From Acidobacteriota bacterium (GTDB lineage: Bacteria > Acidobacteriota > Thermoanaerobaculia > Multivoradales > Multivoraceae): a stretch of 64,000 bases of DNA. The notes under the pieces are model-generated. The model saw only the letters and a list, made by a program, of their open reading frames with translations. It was not told where the DNA came from and made no database searches. The position numbers were made by a program, and so were the translations under genes. Each line of letters starts with the position of its first letter. Positions within the stretch are counted from its first letter, which is position 1. The DNA is taken from positions 2,881,778-2,945,777 of the forward strand of contig JAPOWR010000001.1 in NCBI GenBank assembly GCA_026707545.1, in the 5' to 3' direction. Below, one piece after another: positions 42,442 through 51,623 of this stretch.

Positions 42442-44199
42442 TCAGCCGGAAGGGAGGTCCGATCCCGTGCCGATTTCGTCCAGCAGGGATTCACGCAGCC
42501 TGAACTTCTGGATCTTGTTGGTCGGGGTTCGGGGTAGATCGTCCAGCAGCCGGACATGACCCGGCCGCATGTGGCGAGGTAGGTTCCGGTGCAGCCACTC
42601 TTCGAACTCTCCAGCGCCGACATCGGCGCCCGCCCTCATCACCGCAAACACCGCAACCTCCTCCTCGTCACCCTCGCTGGCCGGCACTCCCACGGCCGCG
42701 CAGAGGCGGACGTCGGGGTGTTCGCCGACCAGCTCCTCAACCTCGTACGACGAGATGTTCTCGCCCTTGCTGCGGATGAAGTTCCCCATCCGATCGGCGA
42801 AGTAGAGCAGCCCGTCGTCGTCCATGACCGCGGCGTCACCCGTGTGGAGCCAGCCGTTTGCCAGAAGCTCGGCGGTGGCTTCCGGCCGGCCCCAGTAGCC
42901 TGCGGTGAAGAGGTCGGGCAACCGCGGCCGGAACGCGAGCTGGCCATACCGCTCCGGCGGCAGCACCTCGTCGTCGGGGCCGAGGATCGCGGCTTCGACG
43001 AACACACTGGGGGCGCCCATCAGGCCCTTGCGGATCTCGCGGTCGCCCCGGAAGACGGGATACCCCGAGCGTCGCGCGAACTCGAGCATCTCCTCCTTGG
43101 GGCGGCCGCGGTAGAGATCCGGGGGCGTACCGCCGCCGTCCGGGAACTGATCGATCAGGGCCAGGGCGCCGAGCCCAGTCTCCGTCTGACCGTAGGCGGT
43201 CGCGCAGATGTCCAGGCCGAAACGGCGGGCCAAACCGTGGTGGTCCTCCGGCAACGGCGTCAGGTTGACGCAGTGGAGGGTGTTCCGCACATCGTCCACC
43301 CGCTCCGGCGCCGCCACCAGCCTCGAGATCATGACGTCGATCAGAATCGCCGTCGTGGCGCCCCGGCGGGCGATCCGCCGCCAGTAGTCGCCAGCGCTGA
43401 AACGGTCCCACATCGCCACCTCGCACCCCACCCAGGCGCCGCGTACGACGTTGCTGATCGCGCCCGCGGCGTGGTACATCGGCAGATCGTTGTAGACCAC
43501 GTCGCCCGAGTCGATCAGGCAGCGGGGCGCGTAGCTGAACTGGTTCATCCAGCGATGCGACTGCAGCACTCCCTTGCTCGGTCCCGTCGTACCCGACGTG
43601 TAGAGGATGTTCGCCAGGTCGGCCGGCTGCTGCGGCGCGCGCGAACCGTCGCCGCCACCCGCGAGAAGGTCGGCAAAGGAACCGACCGTCCGGCAGCCGT
43701 CGGCCGTCGCGCCGGACACGGCCGGATCGAAGTCGTGATCGCCGGACGCCGGTCGATGCACCACGAGATCCGGCTCAGCCAGCACGTCGGCACCCGTCGC
43801 CAACTGTGGCAGCAGGCTCTCCTCGGCGATCACGAGGCGAGGCTGAAGGTCGCGCAGTTGATGCCCAAGCAGACTCCCCGTCAGGCTGTAGTTGATCGGA
43901 CAGTAAGTGGCGCCGACCCGCCACAGGGCGAACATCGACAGCGTGGCGACCAGGGGATTGGTCAGGAACAGCGCAACCCGGTCACCGGCGCCGACGCCGA
44001 GCCGGCGCAGGCCGGCGGCGATGTTCGAGCACAGGCGCTCGGTCTCGGCGAACGAGATGGAGCGGTCCTCTTCGCCGTAGTAAATGAAGGTCCGATCGCC
44101 ACGGCTGGCCGCCCACTCCTCCAGCCGGTCGAGGACGAGCTCGCCGTCGCGGCCGAGTTCGGCCTCAAGCCGCGCCGCGTCGTCAGGCCGATCAGCCAT
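42442..44199 (-). CDS. AMP-dependent acyl-CoA synthetase/ligase (CaiC-like)
   Basis: The protein has 585 aa. ATG 44199 lies within the end of the upstream MaoC gene (8-nt overlap). The motifs are ILYTSGTTGPSKGVLQSH, AYGQTETGLGAL, LHTGDAAVMDDDGLLYFADR, RSKGENISSYEVEELV and PRTPTNKIQKFRLRE near the C-terminus with the catalytic Lys. A CaiC/crotonobetaine-CoA-ligase-like relationship is suggested by CRxxYNDLPMYHAAG-type sequence in the middle. It converts a carboxylic acid to its CoA ester; substrate unknown. It is translationally coupled with the MaoC pair, so hydration of its enoyl-CoA product is a reasonable next step. Confidence 0.9.
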   Translation of the reverse strand: MADRPDDAARLEAELGRDGELVLDRLEEWAASRGDRTFIYYGEEDRSISFAETERLCSNIAAGLRRLGVGAGDRVALFLTNPLVATLSMFALWRVGATYCPINYSLTGSLLGHQLRDLQPRLVIAEESLLPQLATGADVLAEPDLVVHRPASGDHDFDPAVSGATADGCRTVGSFADLLAGGGDGSRAPQQPADLANILYTSGTTGPSKGVLQSHRWMNQFSYAPRCLIDSGDVVYNDLPMYHAAGAISNVVRGAWVGCEVAMWDRFSAGDYWRRIARRGATTAILIDVMISRLVAAPERVDDVRNTLHCVNLTPLPEDHHGLARRFGLDICATAYGQTETGLGALALIDQFPDGGGTPPDLYRGRPKEEMLEFARRSGYPVFRGDREIRKGLMGAPSVFVEAAILGPDDEVLPPERYGQLAFRPRLPDLFTAGYWGRPEATAELLANGWLHTGDAAVMDDDGLLYFADRMGNFIRSKGENISSYEVEELVGEHPDVRLCAAVGVPASEGDEEEVAVFAVMRAGADVGAGEFEEWLHRNLPRHMRPGHVRLLDDLPRTPTNKIQKFRLRESLLDEIGTGSDLPSG

Positions 44200-45043
44200 C
44201 GATCACCGCCCGGCCCTGGGTGAGCACCGGCAACTCTCCTGTGAAGGCGGAGAACAGCACTTCCCCTCCGCCGACTCGCCAGGCGTCGACGGTCAGCGTG
44301 TCGCCGGGCACGACCGGCGCCGAGAACCGGACCTCGATCTCCGTCAACCGCTCCGGGTTGCCGTCGCAGAACTCGCGAACAAGAGCGAGGGCAGCGTAGC
44401 CGAGAGTCGCGGGCCCCTGCAGGATGGGCCGCTCGAACCCGCGGCTGCGAGCGAACTCCTCCTCGAGGTGGAGCGGATCGGCGACACCGTTGAGCTGGTA
44501 GAGGATCGCCTGGGTCTCTGGAATCGTCGCCGACCAGCGGAGATCCGGCGGACGATCCGGCGCTGGCCGCTTCACCGGCGACGGCGGCCCCGGATCACCG
44601 CCGAATCCTCCCGACCCCAGCATGGCTGAACTGGCAACCAGCTCGAAGACCTGGTCCCCGTCGTCGGAGCGGCCATCCACCCGGGTCCGCATGATCGCGA
44701 GCGAGCCCTTGTCCCAGATGTCGGTCACCTCGGCCGACACGTGTAGACGGCCGGACGCCGGCAGCGGGCGCAGCATGCGCAAGTGTTCGCCGGCCTCGAC
44801 GCGATGGTAGTTCCGCACCAGGTCCTCGAAGTGTGGACTCAGCGAGTGCATGGCGACCAGGCAGAAGGTCGGCAGGACCCGCATGCCCCCGTTTCCACCC
44901 CCGGCAAGGAGGCCGAGATCGTCGGCGCCCGCGCCAACGCTCAGGGCGTAGAGACCAACATCCCGCTGGTCGTAGGCGAACACCTCGGGGCCGGCCCGGC
45001 GCCCGATGTCGGCGAGATTGGCCTTGGGAGGCCTCGCCGCCAT
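44192..45043 (-). CDS. MaoC-like double-hotdog protein with degenerate hydratase motif
   Basis: The protein has 283 aa. ATG 45043 overlaps the stop of the upstream paralogue (ATGA). It has the MFE2-type layout: an N-terminal half (DLGLLAGGGNGGMRVLPTFC) and a C-terminal hotdog with GVADPLHLEEEFARSRGFER followed by PILQGPATLGYAALA. In the hydratase-2 motif GDxNPLH the catalytic Asp and the Asn are altered (GVADPLH), and the HG before the central helix is QG, so it is probably not active alone. It may form a heterodimer with the intact paralogue, as the two halves of MFE-2 hydratases do, or bind a different acyl-CoA. Confidence 0.82.
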   Translation of the reverse strand: MAARPPKANLADIGRRAGPEVFAYDQRDVGLYALSVGAGADDLGLLAGGGNGGMRVLPTFCLVAMHSLSPHFEDLVRNYHRVEAGEHLRMLRPLPASGRLHVSAEVTDIWDKGSLAIMRTRVDGRSDDGDQVFELVASSAMLGSGGFGGDPGPPSPVKRPAPDRPPDLRWSATIPETQAILYQLNGVADPLHLEEEFARSRGFERPILQGPATLGYAALALVREFCDGNPERLTEIEVRFSAPVVPGDTLTVDAWRVGGGEVLFSAFTGELPVLTQGRAVIDG

Positions 45044-45879
45044 CAGTCGGTAACGGCGTAGGCGTTGCTGATGACGACTCCCCGGGGAGTCGAAACCTGA
45101 ATCAGGGTGCGGCCGTTCTCGTTCCAACCGCGCGTGGTGAGTTCCTCGCCCGGAAACACGACATCCGAGAAGCGCGCCTTGAACTCGCGGAAGCGCCCCA
45201 CGTCGCCGTCGCACAGCCCCTCGACGATCGCCCGCACGGCGAAACCGTACGTGCACAGACCGTGGAGGATCGGCCGGTCGAAACCCGCCGTCCTGGCGAA
45301 GTCCGGATCGATGTGGAGCGGGTTGTAGTCGCCGCTCAGACGGTACAGAGCCGCCTGCCCAAGGGGGATCGTGTACGTGATGTCGAGATCGGGCCTCGCA
45401 CCGGCGGGCGGATCCAGGGCCTCCGCCTTCGGACCCGGGTCGCCGCCGAATCCGCCGCCACCCCGATAGAACCCGACCTTGAGGGTCTCGAAGACCTTCT
45501 CGCCCTCCACCGTCGCGCCGGCCGCACTCGTGTGGATGACCGCCGCCTTGCCCTTGTCGAAGATGTTGACGACCCTCGCGGTCACCACCAGCGGACCCTC
45601 GGGCGGGATCGGACGGAACGTGCGGATCAGTTGCTCGCCGTGCAGCATGCGCGTCTGATCGAACCGCCCTTCCAGATCCCCCATCGCCTCGTACTCGGGA
45701 ATCACGCAGTAGCTCGGCAGCACCTGAAGGCCGCCCGACGATCGCTCATAGAGAAACCCCAGATCTTCGACTGGCACACCGACTCCAAGGGCGTAGAGAA
45801 CGACGTCCTTCCAGCCGTAAGCAACCGACCTCGGCTCGGTCTCCAGGCCGATGAGATCTGCAAGGCCCGGTTCCGGCAT
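45043..45879 (-). CDS. MaoC-family (R)-specific enoyl-CoA hydratase (MFE2/hydratase-2 type)
   Basis: The protein has 278 aa. An N-terminal pseudo-hotdog half (YALGVGVPVEDLGFLYERSS) is followed by a C-terminal half with an intact hydratase-2 motif SGDYNPLHIDPDFARTAGFD, whose Asp and His are catalytic, and PILHGLCTYGFAVRA. It would hydrate trans-2-enoyl-CoA to (R)-3-hydroxyacyl-CoA. It is first in the minus-strand operon hydratase, degenerate paralogue, acyl-CoA ligase, SMP-30, and divergent from the acyl-CoA dehydrogenase with 109 bp between starts. A dehydrogenase for the (R)-product could be the SDR at 60733. Confidence 0.9.
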   Translation of the reverse strand: MPEPGLADLIGLETEPRSVAYGWKDVVLYALGVGVPVEDLGFLYERSSGGLQVLPSYCVIPEYEAMGDLEGRFDQTRMLHGEQLIRTFRPIPPEGPLVVTARVVNIFDKGKAAVIHTSAAGATVEGEKVFETLKVGFYRGGGGFGGDPGPKAEALDPPAGARPDLDITYTIPLGQAALYRLSGDYNPLHIDPDFARTAGFDRPILHGLCTYGFAVRAIVEGLCDGDVGRFREFKARFSDVVFPGEELTTRGWNENGRTLIQVSTPRGVVISNAYAVTD

Positions 45880-45988
45880 CTGCTCCTCCGCGGCGACGGT
45901 TTCCCTGATCGGTTCGATTACGATAGCAACCCGCGCGCGGGCCCTTCCACCTCATCCCGGCACGAGTCGGAACGCAGGAGACCACCTC

Positions 45989-47167
45989 ATGTACGGTCTG
46001 ACCGACGAAGTACGCGAACTCCGCCAGCGGTTCCGCACCTTCATTAACGACTACGTGATCCCCGAAGAGTCGGCGCTGGCGGCGGAGTACGACCCGACCG
46101 GCCCGACCTTCACGCGCCTGAAGGCCGAGGCGAAACGTCTGGGTCTCTGGGCCATCGGCCATCCAACCGAACTGGGCGGCGGCGGCCTCGACTTCATGCC
46201 CTTCGTCTACCTGAACGAGATCATCGGCCGCTCGTACTGGGGCATGGTCTGCGTCGGCAGCGTCTCGATGCAGGACTCGATCATGCTCAATCTCTACGCC
46301 AGCGATGAGCAGCGCGAGCGGTTTCTCAAGCCCCTGGTGGCAGGCGACATGTACCCCTCGGTCGGCCTGACCGAGCCCGACGTCGCGGGTTCGGACCCGA
46401 CCCTGATGCAGACGACCGCCGAGCTCGACGGCGACGACTGGGTGATCAACGGCCACAAATGGTTCACGTCGAGTGCCGACATCGCAGCGTTCACGACCGT
46501 TTTCTGCATCACCGAGCCCGAGGCGGACCGCTACGCGAAGTTCTCTTCGATCATCGTTCCCACCGACACGCCCGGCTACACCATCGTGCGCGTCATCCCG
46601 ACGATGGGCAACGTTCACAGCGGGCACTGCGAGGTCCGGCTCGAAGACGTGAGAGTGCCCAGGGCCAACCTGCTCGGAAACCGCGGCGAGGGTTTCGTGA
46701 TCGCCCAGAAGCGACTCGGTCCGGGCCGGATCTTCCACTGCATGAGATGGCTGGGACAGGCCCAGCGAGCCTTCGAACTGATGTGCGAGCGGGCCTCTAG
46801 CCGCTGGGCCCACGGATCGATGCTCTCCGAGAAGGGAGAGATCCAGCGCTTCATCGCCGAGTCGGCGGCGGAGATCCAGGCGGCCAGGATGATGACCCTG
46901 AACGCGGCCCAGGTGCTCGATCAGGGAGGCGAAGCGCGGGTGGAGATCTCACTGATCAAGTTCTGGGGCGCACGCATGCTCCACAACGTGATCGACCGCG
47001 CCATCCAGGTCCACGGCGCCCTCGGCGTCACCGGCGACACGCCGCTCGAGCACATGTACCGCGAGGCCCGCTATGCCCGCATTTACGACGGCCCCGACGA
47101 GGTCCACCGCATGGTCGTGGCACGGCGCCTGTGCCGGGACCCCCACGGCGCACCGCCCTGGGCGTAA
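45989..47167 (+). CDS. Acyl-CoA dehydrogenase (ACAD10/11-like)
   Basis: The protein has 392 aa. ATG 45989 has AGGAG upstream. FAD/acyl-CoA motifs are VGLTEPDVAGSDPT, WFTSSADIAAFTTVFC and GPGRIFHCMRWLGQAQ, ending in IQVHGALGVTGDTPLEHMYR and YARIYDGPDEVHRMVVARR. The DGPDEVH ending, in place of the EGT of ordinary acyl-CoA dehydrogenases, is typical for the ACAD10/11-like group, some of which act on 4-hydroxy- or branched acyl-CoAs. It catalyses alpha-beta desaturation with FAD. Divergent from the MaoC operon, it would supply their enoyl-CoA. Confidence 0.9.
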   Translation: MYGLTDEVRELRQRFRTFINDYVIPEESALAAEYDPTGPTFTRLKAEAKRLGLWAIGHPTELGGGGLDFMPFVYLNEIIGRSYWGMVCVGSVSMQDSIMLNLYASDEQRERFLKPLVAGDMYPSVGLTEPDVAGSDPTLMQTTAELDGDDWVINGHKWFTSSADIAAFTTVFCITEPEADRYAKFSSIIVPTDTPGYTIVRVIPTMGNVHSGHCEVRLEDVRVPRANLLGNRGEGFVIAQKRLGPGRIFHCMRWLGQAQRAFELMCERASSRWAHGSMLSEKGEIQRFIAESAAEIQAARMMTLNAAQVLDQGGEARVEISLIKFWGARMLHNVIDRAIQVHGALGVTGDTPLEHMYREARYARIYDGPDEVHRMVVARRLCRDPHGAPPWA

Positions 47168-47185
47168 CCGCGCGACCGTCTCCTC

Positions 47186-49903
47186 CTAGAAACGGATCCC
47201 GGCTTGGAGCCGCACTTCCCGCGGCGACTGGAATGCCGCCGTGCCGGGGAACTGCCGGCCGTTGGCGCGGTTGATGCCGATGATCTCCTGCTCGTTCGTG
47301 ATGTTCACGAGTTCGACGCCGACTCTGCCGTTGATCCGGCCGCCGAGCGGAAAGTCCCATATGCCGGTCAGGTTGACTGTGTGGGTGTCCTCGAGCTGGT
47401 TGGTGTCTCGCGGCTCGCGGTACGAGGACGTGTTGATTCTGGCTCCCGTGACCGGGTGGACCAGCCTGGTTGGCCGCCGGAGACCCCAACGTTCCCCGCT
47501 GCGGAAACCGTAGTAGCCGCCCAGCGAGATGGTGTGACTCCCCAGGACGAAGCTCCGTAGCGCGATGACGTTCAGGTTGTGGGTGCGGTCGAGGAATCCC
47601 CGGCCTTCGCGGAACACGAGGGTCGCGTCGGTGGCGCCGGTGCCGAGCTCGATCCCGCCCAGACCTTCTCCGAGGTCGTCGTCGAAGAGAACGGTGTTGT
47701 CGTTGCGACCGAAATTGTTGCCGTTGTTGTTCGACCAGGTGTAGTTGGCCTGCATCGTCCAGTCGTCGCGCATCGCTCGGCGAAGCGTCAGGCGCAGCCC
47801 CTCGTACTCGCGGAAAGCGTCCGGCCGATTCCGCACTTCGCGGAAGATCCGCCCCGCGTCGTCGTACTGGTGGGTCGCCAGGTAGAGGTCGTTCAGTTCC
47901 CACGTGATCCCCGTCGCCTCGAAGAGCCAGATTTCAGCGAACTGGGCTGCGATGCCGACCGTGAACTCGTCCTTGTAGTACGGGTCCACCGGCTGCACGG
48001 CGTTCGGATTGGCCGGAGTGCCCCGCCGGGCGAAACGGTCGTAGCGCAGAGTCGCCGGGTTCCAGTTGTACTGGTTGAACAGGTTGCGGCCGTTGGGCAG
48101 CGTGCTGAACTCTCGGGTGACCAGGTCGCCTTGCAGAATCTGGTAGTAGCGGCCCGCATTCACCTTGAGCACCAGGGAGCCGTCGCGCCTGAAGTCGTAG
48201 TTGGCCGCGAATCGCGGCGCCACCTTGGTCCAGTCGTTGATCTTCGTGCCGACATCGTTGTTCTGCTTCTGGGTGTCCATCCGCAGGCCGAGGTAGATGT
48301 TCCACTTGTCCGTCGCCGCCACCCGGTCGTCGGCGTAGACCGAGAGGATCTCGTCCGTGTTGGTGTTCGGAGACGGATCGTCGTAGACGTTGAGGTACTG
48401 CGCTCGCATGAAGCCGCCTGGCAGGTTCGGGTCGTAGCCGATGCCGTAGAAGCGATGGTCGATCACGTTCAGGGCCTCGATCGCGATGTCCTGGTAGTCC
48501 GCGCCGAACCTGAACTGGTGGTCGCCGCGGAACATGCTGACCGACGCGTTCGCCTGGTCTCGCGGGATCGTGATGTATCCCTCTCCCGCGGCATGACCGA
48601 TCGTGTTGTAGCGAACGCGCGATCCTCGATCCTCGTAGGAGAAGTTGTTGCCCAGCGGGCTGTGAGAATCGGCACCCGGACTGAGAGTTCGAGAGCCGAT
48701 AGCGCCCCGGTCAACCGTGTTCTCCTGCGATGCGATCTTGAATTCCAGGAAGGACGACGAACCGAGAGTCGCGCTCCAGGTCCCGGAGAAGAACTCGCCC
48801 GGAAGGTCGCACTTGCAGACGGCGAACTGGTCGCCGGTCGAGACGTTGGCGTGGTTCTTGTCGATCGGGCTGTCCACACCGGTGAGCGTGAAGTAGTGGC
48901 GCTCGTTTGGCTGGAAGCTGAGCTTGAGTGTCGCCACGTTCGCCTTGAAGCTGATGTCCTCGAAGCTGCCGTCCGCGAGAATGTCGAGACTGTTCGTGTT
49001 CTGCTTCGAGTGGGCGGCGAAGAACCAGGCCTTGTCCCGTTTCAGATAGCCGCCGAGGTTGGCCTCGTAGCTGTTCTCGACGGTACTCGAGCGCGGATGC
49101 CCGGGCGACACATCCGAGGTCGCCTTCCACTTCTGGCTCTGCGGGATCCACATGGCTTGACCGTGAAAGTCGTTGGTGCCCGTCTTGATCACCGCGTTGG
49201 TGATGCCGCCGACGACGCGACCGTACTCGGCGCCGAAGCCCGCGTCCTCCAGCCGAACCTCTTCGAGCGAACTCGACGGCAGCAACGCTCGCGGGCTGCC
49301 GCCGAAACGCATGAAGCTGATGTCGACGCCATCGACGAACCCGGACATCTCGACGTCCTGGCCACCGTTGACGGCAAACTTGATGTCGCCCTGAAAGCGC
49401 GAAACGGCGTCATGCACCACTCCAGGCAGGGTTTCCATCGATGACTGGTAGTTGCGACCCTTGAAGCTCAACTGCTCGGCCACCTCGGCCTCCAGACTCG
49501 CCGATAGGCCCACGGCGTACCTGTCGACGGTCACCGCATCCGAGACCACGGTGATCGTCTCCTCGGTGGCCGAAATCAGAGTCATGTCGAGCGTACGGCG
49601 GCCGCCGGACTCGACTAGCACGGCCGCCTCCGCGGTCCCCATACCCTCCAGGTTGACGGTCAACCGGTACGAACCCGGCGCCACCAGGAGGAATCTGAAG
49701 ACACCTTCGGCATCGGTGATCGCGGTCATGTCGCCGCGATCACCACCGAGAGTCACGGTCGCGCCGGGAACTCCGGCGCCGGCGTTGTCACGGACGACGC
49801 CGTCCACGGTGCCCGTCTGGACACCGTCCGCCCACAACGACAGCGGGCAGCAGACAGCGATCGCGAGGATTGCAGGCCATGGACGCAACAAGCGATCCTT
49901 CAT
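47186..49903 (-). CDS. TonB-dependent receptor with carboxypeptidase-regulatory N-terminal domain (Oar-like)
   Basis: The protein has 905 aa, with GGAGGGAG before ATG 49903. A signal peptide (AILAIAVCCPLSLWA) precedes a carboxypeptidase-regulatory-like domain (VDGVVRDNAGAGVPGATVTL; GVFRFLLVAPGSYRLTV; about 30-110). The plug follows (FKGRNYQSSMETLPGV; EEVRLEDAGFGAEYGRVVGG) and then a large barrel ending in Phe (QAGIRF). It is an outer-membrane active-transport channel for a large or scarce ligand; no SusD partner is next to it, so this is not a classical SusCD pair. It is convergent with the acyl-CoA dehydrogenase. A palindrome upstream may control it. Confidence 0.92.
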   Translation of the reverse strand: MKDRLLRPWPAILAIAVCCPLSLWADGVQTGTVDGVVRDNAGAGVPGATVTLGGDRGDMTAITDAEGVFRFLLVAPGSYRLTVNLEGMGTAEAAVLVESGGRRTLDMTLISATEETITVVSDAVTVDRYAVGLSASLEAEVAEQLSFKGRNYQSSMETLPGVVHDAVSRFQGDIKFAVNGGQDVEMSGFVDGVDISFMRFGGSPRALLPSSSLEEVRLEDAGFGAEYGRVVGGITNAVIKTGTNDFHGQAMWIPQSQKWKATSDVSPGHPRSSTVENSYEANLGGYLKRDKAWFFAAHSKQNTNSLDILADGSFEDISFKANVATLKLSFQPNERHYFTLTGVDSPIDKNHANVSTGDQFAVCKCDLPGEFFSGTWSATLGSSSFLEFKIASQENTVDRGAIGSRTLSPGADSHSPLGNNFSYEDRGSRVRYNTIGHAAGEGYITIPRDQANASVSMFRGDHQFRFGADYQDIAIEALNVIDHRFYGIGYDPNLPGGFMRAQYLNVYDDPSPNTNTDEILSVYADDRVAATDKWNIYLGLRMDTQKQNNDVGTKINDWTKVAPRFAANYDFRRDGSLVLKVNAGRYYQILQGDLVTREFSTLPNGRNLFNQYNWNPATLRYDRFARRGTPANPNAVQPVDPYYKDEFTVGIAAQFAEIWLFEATGITWELNDLYLATHQYDDAGRIFREVRNRPDAFREYEGLRLTLRRAMRDDWTMQANYTWSNNNGNNFGRNDNTVLFDDDLGEGLGGIELGTGATDATLVFREGRGFLDRTHNLNVIALRSFVLGSHTISLGGYYGFRSGERWGLRRPTRLVHPVTGARINTSSYREPRDTNQLEDTHTVNLTGIWDFPLGGRINGRVGVELVNITNEQEIIGINRANGRQFPGTAAFQSPREVRLQAGIRF

Positions 49904-49982
49904 GGCTCTCCCTCCGAGCTGTTCTCTTCGCTAGCGAAAGCGGTTCTCTCTGCTAGCCAATTCACTAAGCCTAGACGAACGA

Positions 49983-49999
49983 CGTTTGACAATCAAACG
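49983..49999 (-). promoter_or_regulatory. Palindromic candidate operator upstream of the TonB-dependent receptor
   Basis: CGTTTGA-CAA-TCAAACG is a perfect 7-bp inverted repeat with a 3-nt centre, about 80 bp upstream of the receptor start codon. A weak promoter (TTGATT, 17 bp, TAGGCT on the minus strand) begins inside it. A second palindrome, TTCGCTAGCGAA (49927-49938), lies in the probable leader. The geometry resembles the TetR operators at 32121 but the sequence differs. Confidence 0.45.
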
Positions 50000-50068
50000 C
50001 CGATAGGGTCTAGAGGTGCGGCCGGCTACGCCGGATTCTCCGAACCGACGGGCTCCCCGAACGCGGCG

Positions 50069-51571
50069 CTACACGGAGTTGTAGCTGCCCTGGCGCATCA
50101 TCGCCTCCAGCTCCCGGCAGCGGCGTGGATCGTCGGCGCTCCGGTCGACTTTCTCGAGAGGATCCTCCTCGAGGTCGTAAAGAAGCCGACTGGCACCCTC
50201 GAAGCCGGTGATCAGCTTGTAGCGACCGTCGTACACCATCCGCCAGTCGTAAAGGCCTGACAGCACGTACTCGCGATGACGATCCGCCTCTCCGGCGAGG
50301 AGGCCGCGCAGCGAAATGCCGTCCATTTCGTCAGGTACCGCGGCACCGCCCAGGTCGAGGAAGGTCGCCGTGAGATCGATCAGACTGACCATCGCGCTCG
50401 TACTTCGTCCCGGCGCTACGCCGGGACCGGCGATCACCAGCGGCACCCCCGCCGACGCCTCGAAGGGCACCTGCTTGCCCCAACGCGAGCGGTCGCCCAG
50501 CATCTCGCCATGGTCGCTCGAGTAGACGATGATCGTGTTCTCCAGTTCGCCGCGTTCCGCCAGCCGCTGGACGAACAGGCCAATCCAGCGGTCGATGTTC
50601 TCGATCATCGCGGCGTAGTTTTGGCGGATGCGGACATGATGGTCCGCGTCCCACGGTCCGTCGTACCGATCCGGCTGCGGAAAACCGTCGATCACTCGAT
50701 CCGGCCCTCGGTAGAGGCGCTCCATCCGACGGGTGATGTCCATCGGCGGGTGAGGGCCCGCGAAGTTGACGATCAGGAACCATGGCTCCTCGCTGGGAAC
50801 CCCGTCGAGCAGCGACATGCCGTTGCCGCCGATCCAGTTGTCGAGGTAGTCGTCCTCAGCGAGCGGCGTGACCCGCGTCTTCCCCCACTGCTCCACCGTC
50901 TGTGGCGAACGCCGATCGACCATGTCCTCCGCGCATACCCGCCCCTGGGCCGGGTCGCGACCATCGAGGTAGGCGTAGTACGAGTCCTTGGGCCCCACCG
51001 GGTCCGTGAGGTAGATCAACGCCCCGGCGCCCTTGCCCGCGTTGTTGACCGCGTTCGTGAAGCCCCACCGGTCGGTGAACCGGCGACCATCGAGGCCGAG
51101 CCCTACCGGTTCCCCGAGCTGCCCCGCTTTCTCGATGATCTCGAACAGCGCACCCGAGGCGAGGTCGAACTTGCCGCAACCCAGCACGTTGTAGTCCGCG
51201 TCCCGCAGCAGGCCGTAGAAGGTCTCCCGATCGAGGGGCAGGCTCTGCCGGTTTGAGGACACACCACAATCGTCGTACTCGCGCCCGAACGCCAGGCACG
51301 CACGCGACGGTCCGCAGACCGGGGCCGCGCAGTAGGCGCGCTCAACGGTCAGGCCGCGTGCCGCCAGCGCCTCGAGATGCGGCATGGGCACGGGAACATC
51401 CGGGTTAGCCGGCGTCCAGTCCCAGCGGTGCTGGTCGGAGAACAGGAACAGGATGTTGGGACGCGAGGTCTGCTCGCGTGCCGTCTCCCGCGTGCCGCAC
51501 CCGTAGGCCGCGGACAGTACCCCGGTCGCCAGCGAACCCTGGAGGAACTCGCGTCGCGTCGGTCGGGACAT
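50069..51571 (-). CDS. Sulfatase with Tat signal (type I, formylglycine-dependent)
   Basis: The protein has 500 aa. The N-terminus has a twin-arginine motif (TRREFLQGSLATGVLSAAYG). The formylglycine signature CGPSR (Cys86) is present, with NILFLFSDQHRWDW (metal Asp pair), YSSDHGEMLGDRSRWGK and FAGPHPP. It hydrolyses a sulfate ester in the periplasm; the converted Cys requires a maturase, which is not in the window. The acceptor is unknown; with a TonB receptor next to it, sulfated glycans or sulfated lipids are both possible. It is divergent from the DUF3604 gene at 51624 with 52 bp between starts. Confidence 0.92.
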   Translation of the reverse strand: MSRPTRREFLQGSLATGVLSAAYGCGTRETAREQTSRPNILFLFSDQHRWDWTPANPDVPVPMPHLEALAARGLTVERAYCAAPVCGPSRACLAFGREYDDCGVSSNRQSLPLDRETFYGLLRDADYNVLGCGKFDLASGALFEIIEKAGQLGEPVGLGLDGRRFTDRWGFTNAVNNAGKGAGALIYLTDPVGPKDSYYAYLDGRDPAQGRVCAEDMVDRRSPQTVEQWGKTRVTPLAEDDYLDNWIGGNGMSLLDGVPSEEPWFLIVNFAGPHPPMDITRRMERLYRGPDRVIDGFPQPDRYDGPWDADHHVRIRQNYAAMIENIDRWIGLFVQRLAERGELENTIIVYSSDHGEMLGDRSRWGKQVPFEASAGVPLVIAGPGVAPGRSTSAMVSLIDLTATFLDLGGAAVPDEMDGISLRGLLAGEADRHREYVLSGLYDWRMVYDGRYKLITGFEGASRLLYDLEEDPLEKVDRSADDPRRCRELEAMMRQGSYNSV

Positions 51572-51608
51572 CTCTCAATCCCCTTTCGGTACTGCTGAAC
51601 TACAGGGC

Positions 51609-51614
51609 TACACT
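51609..51614 (+). promoter_or_regulatory. Candidate -10 element of a near-leaderless DUF3604 transcript
   Basis: GCTACACT places a TACACT -10 box 9 nt before the ATG at 51624. No ribosome binding site lies between. The predicted transcription start is within about 3 nt of the start codon. There is no clear -35 box, so the assignment is tentative. Confidence 0.35.
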
Positions 51615-51623
51615 AGCTCACGC

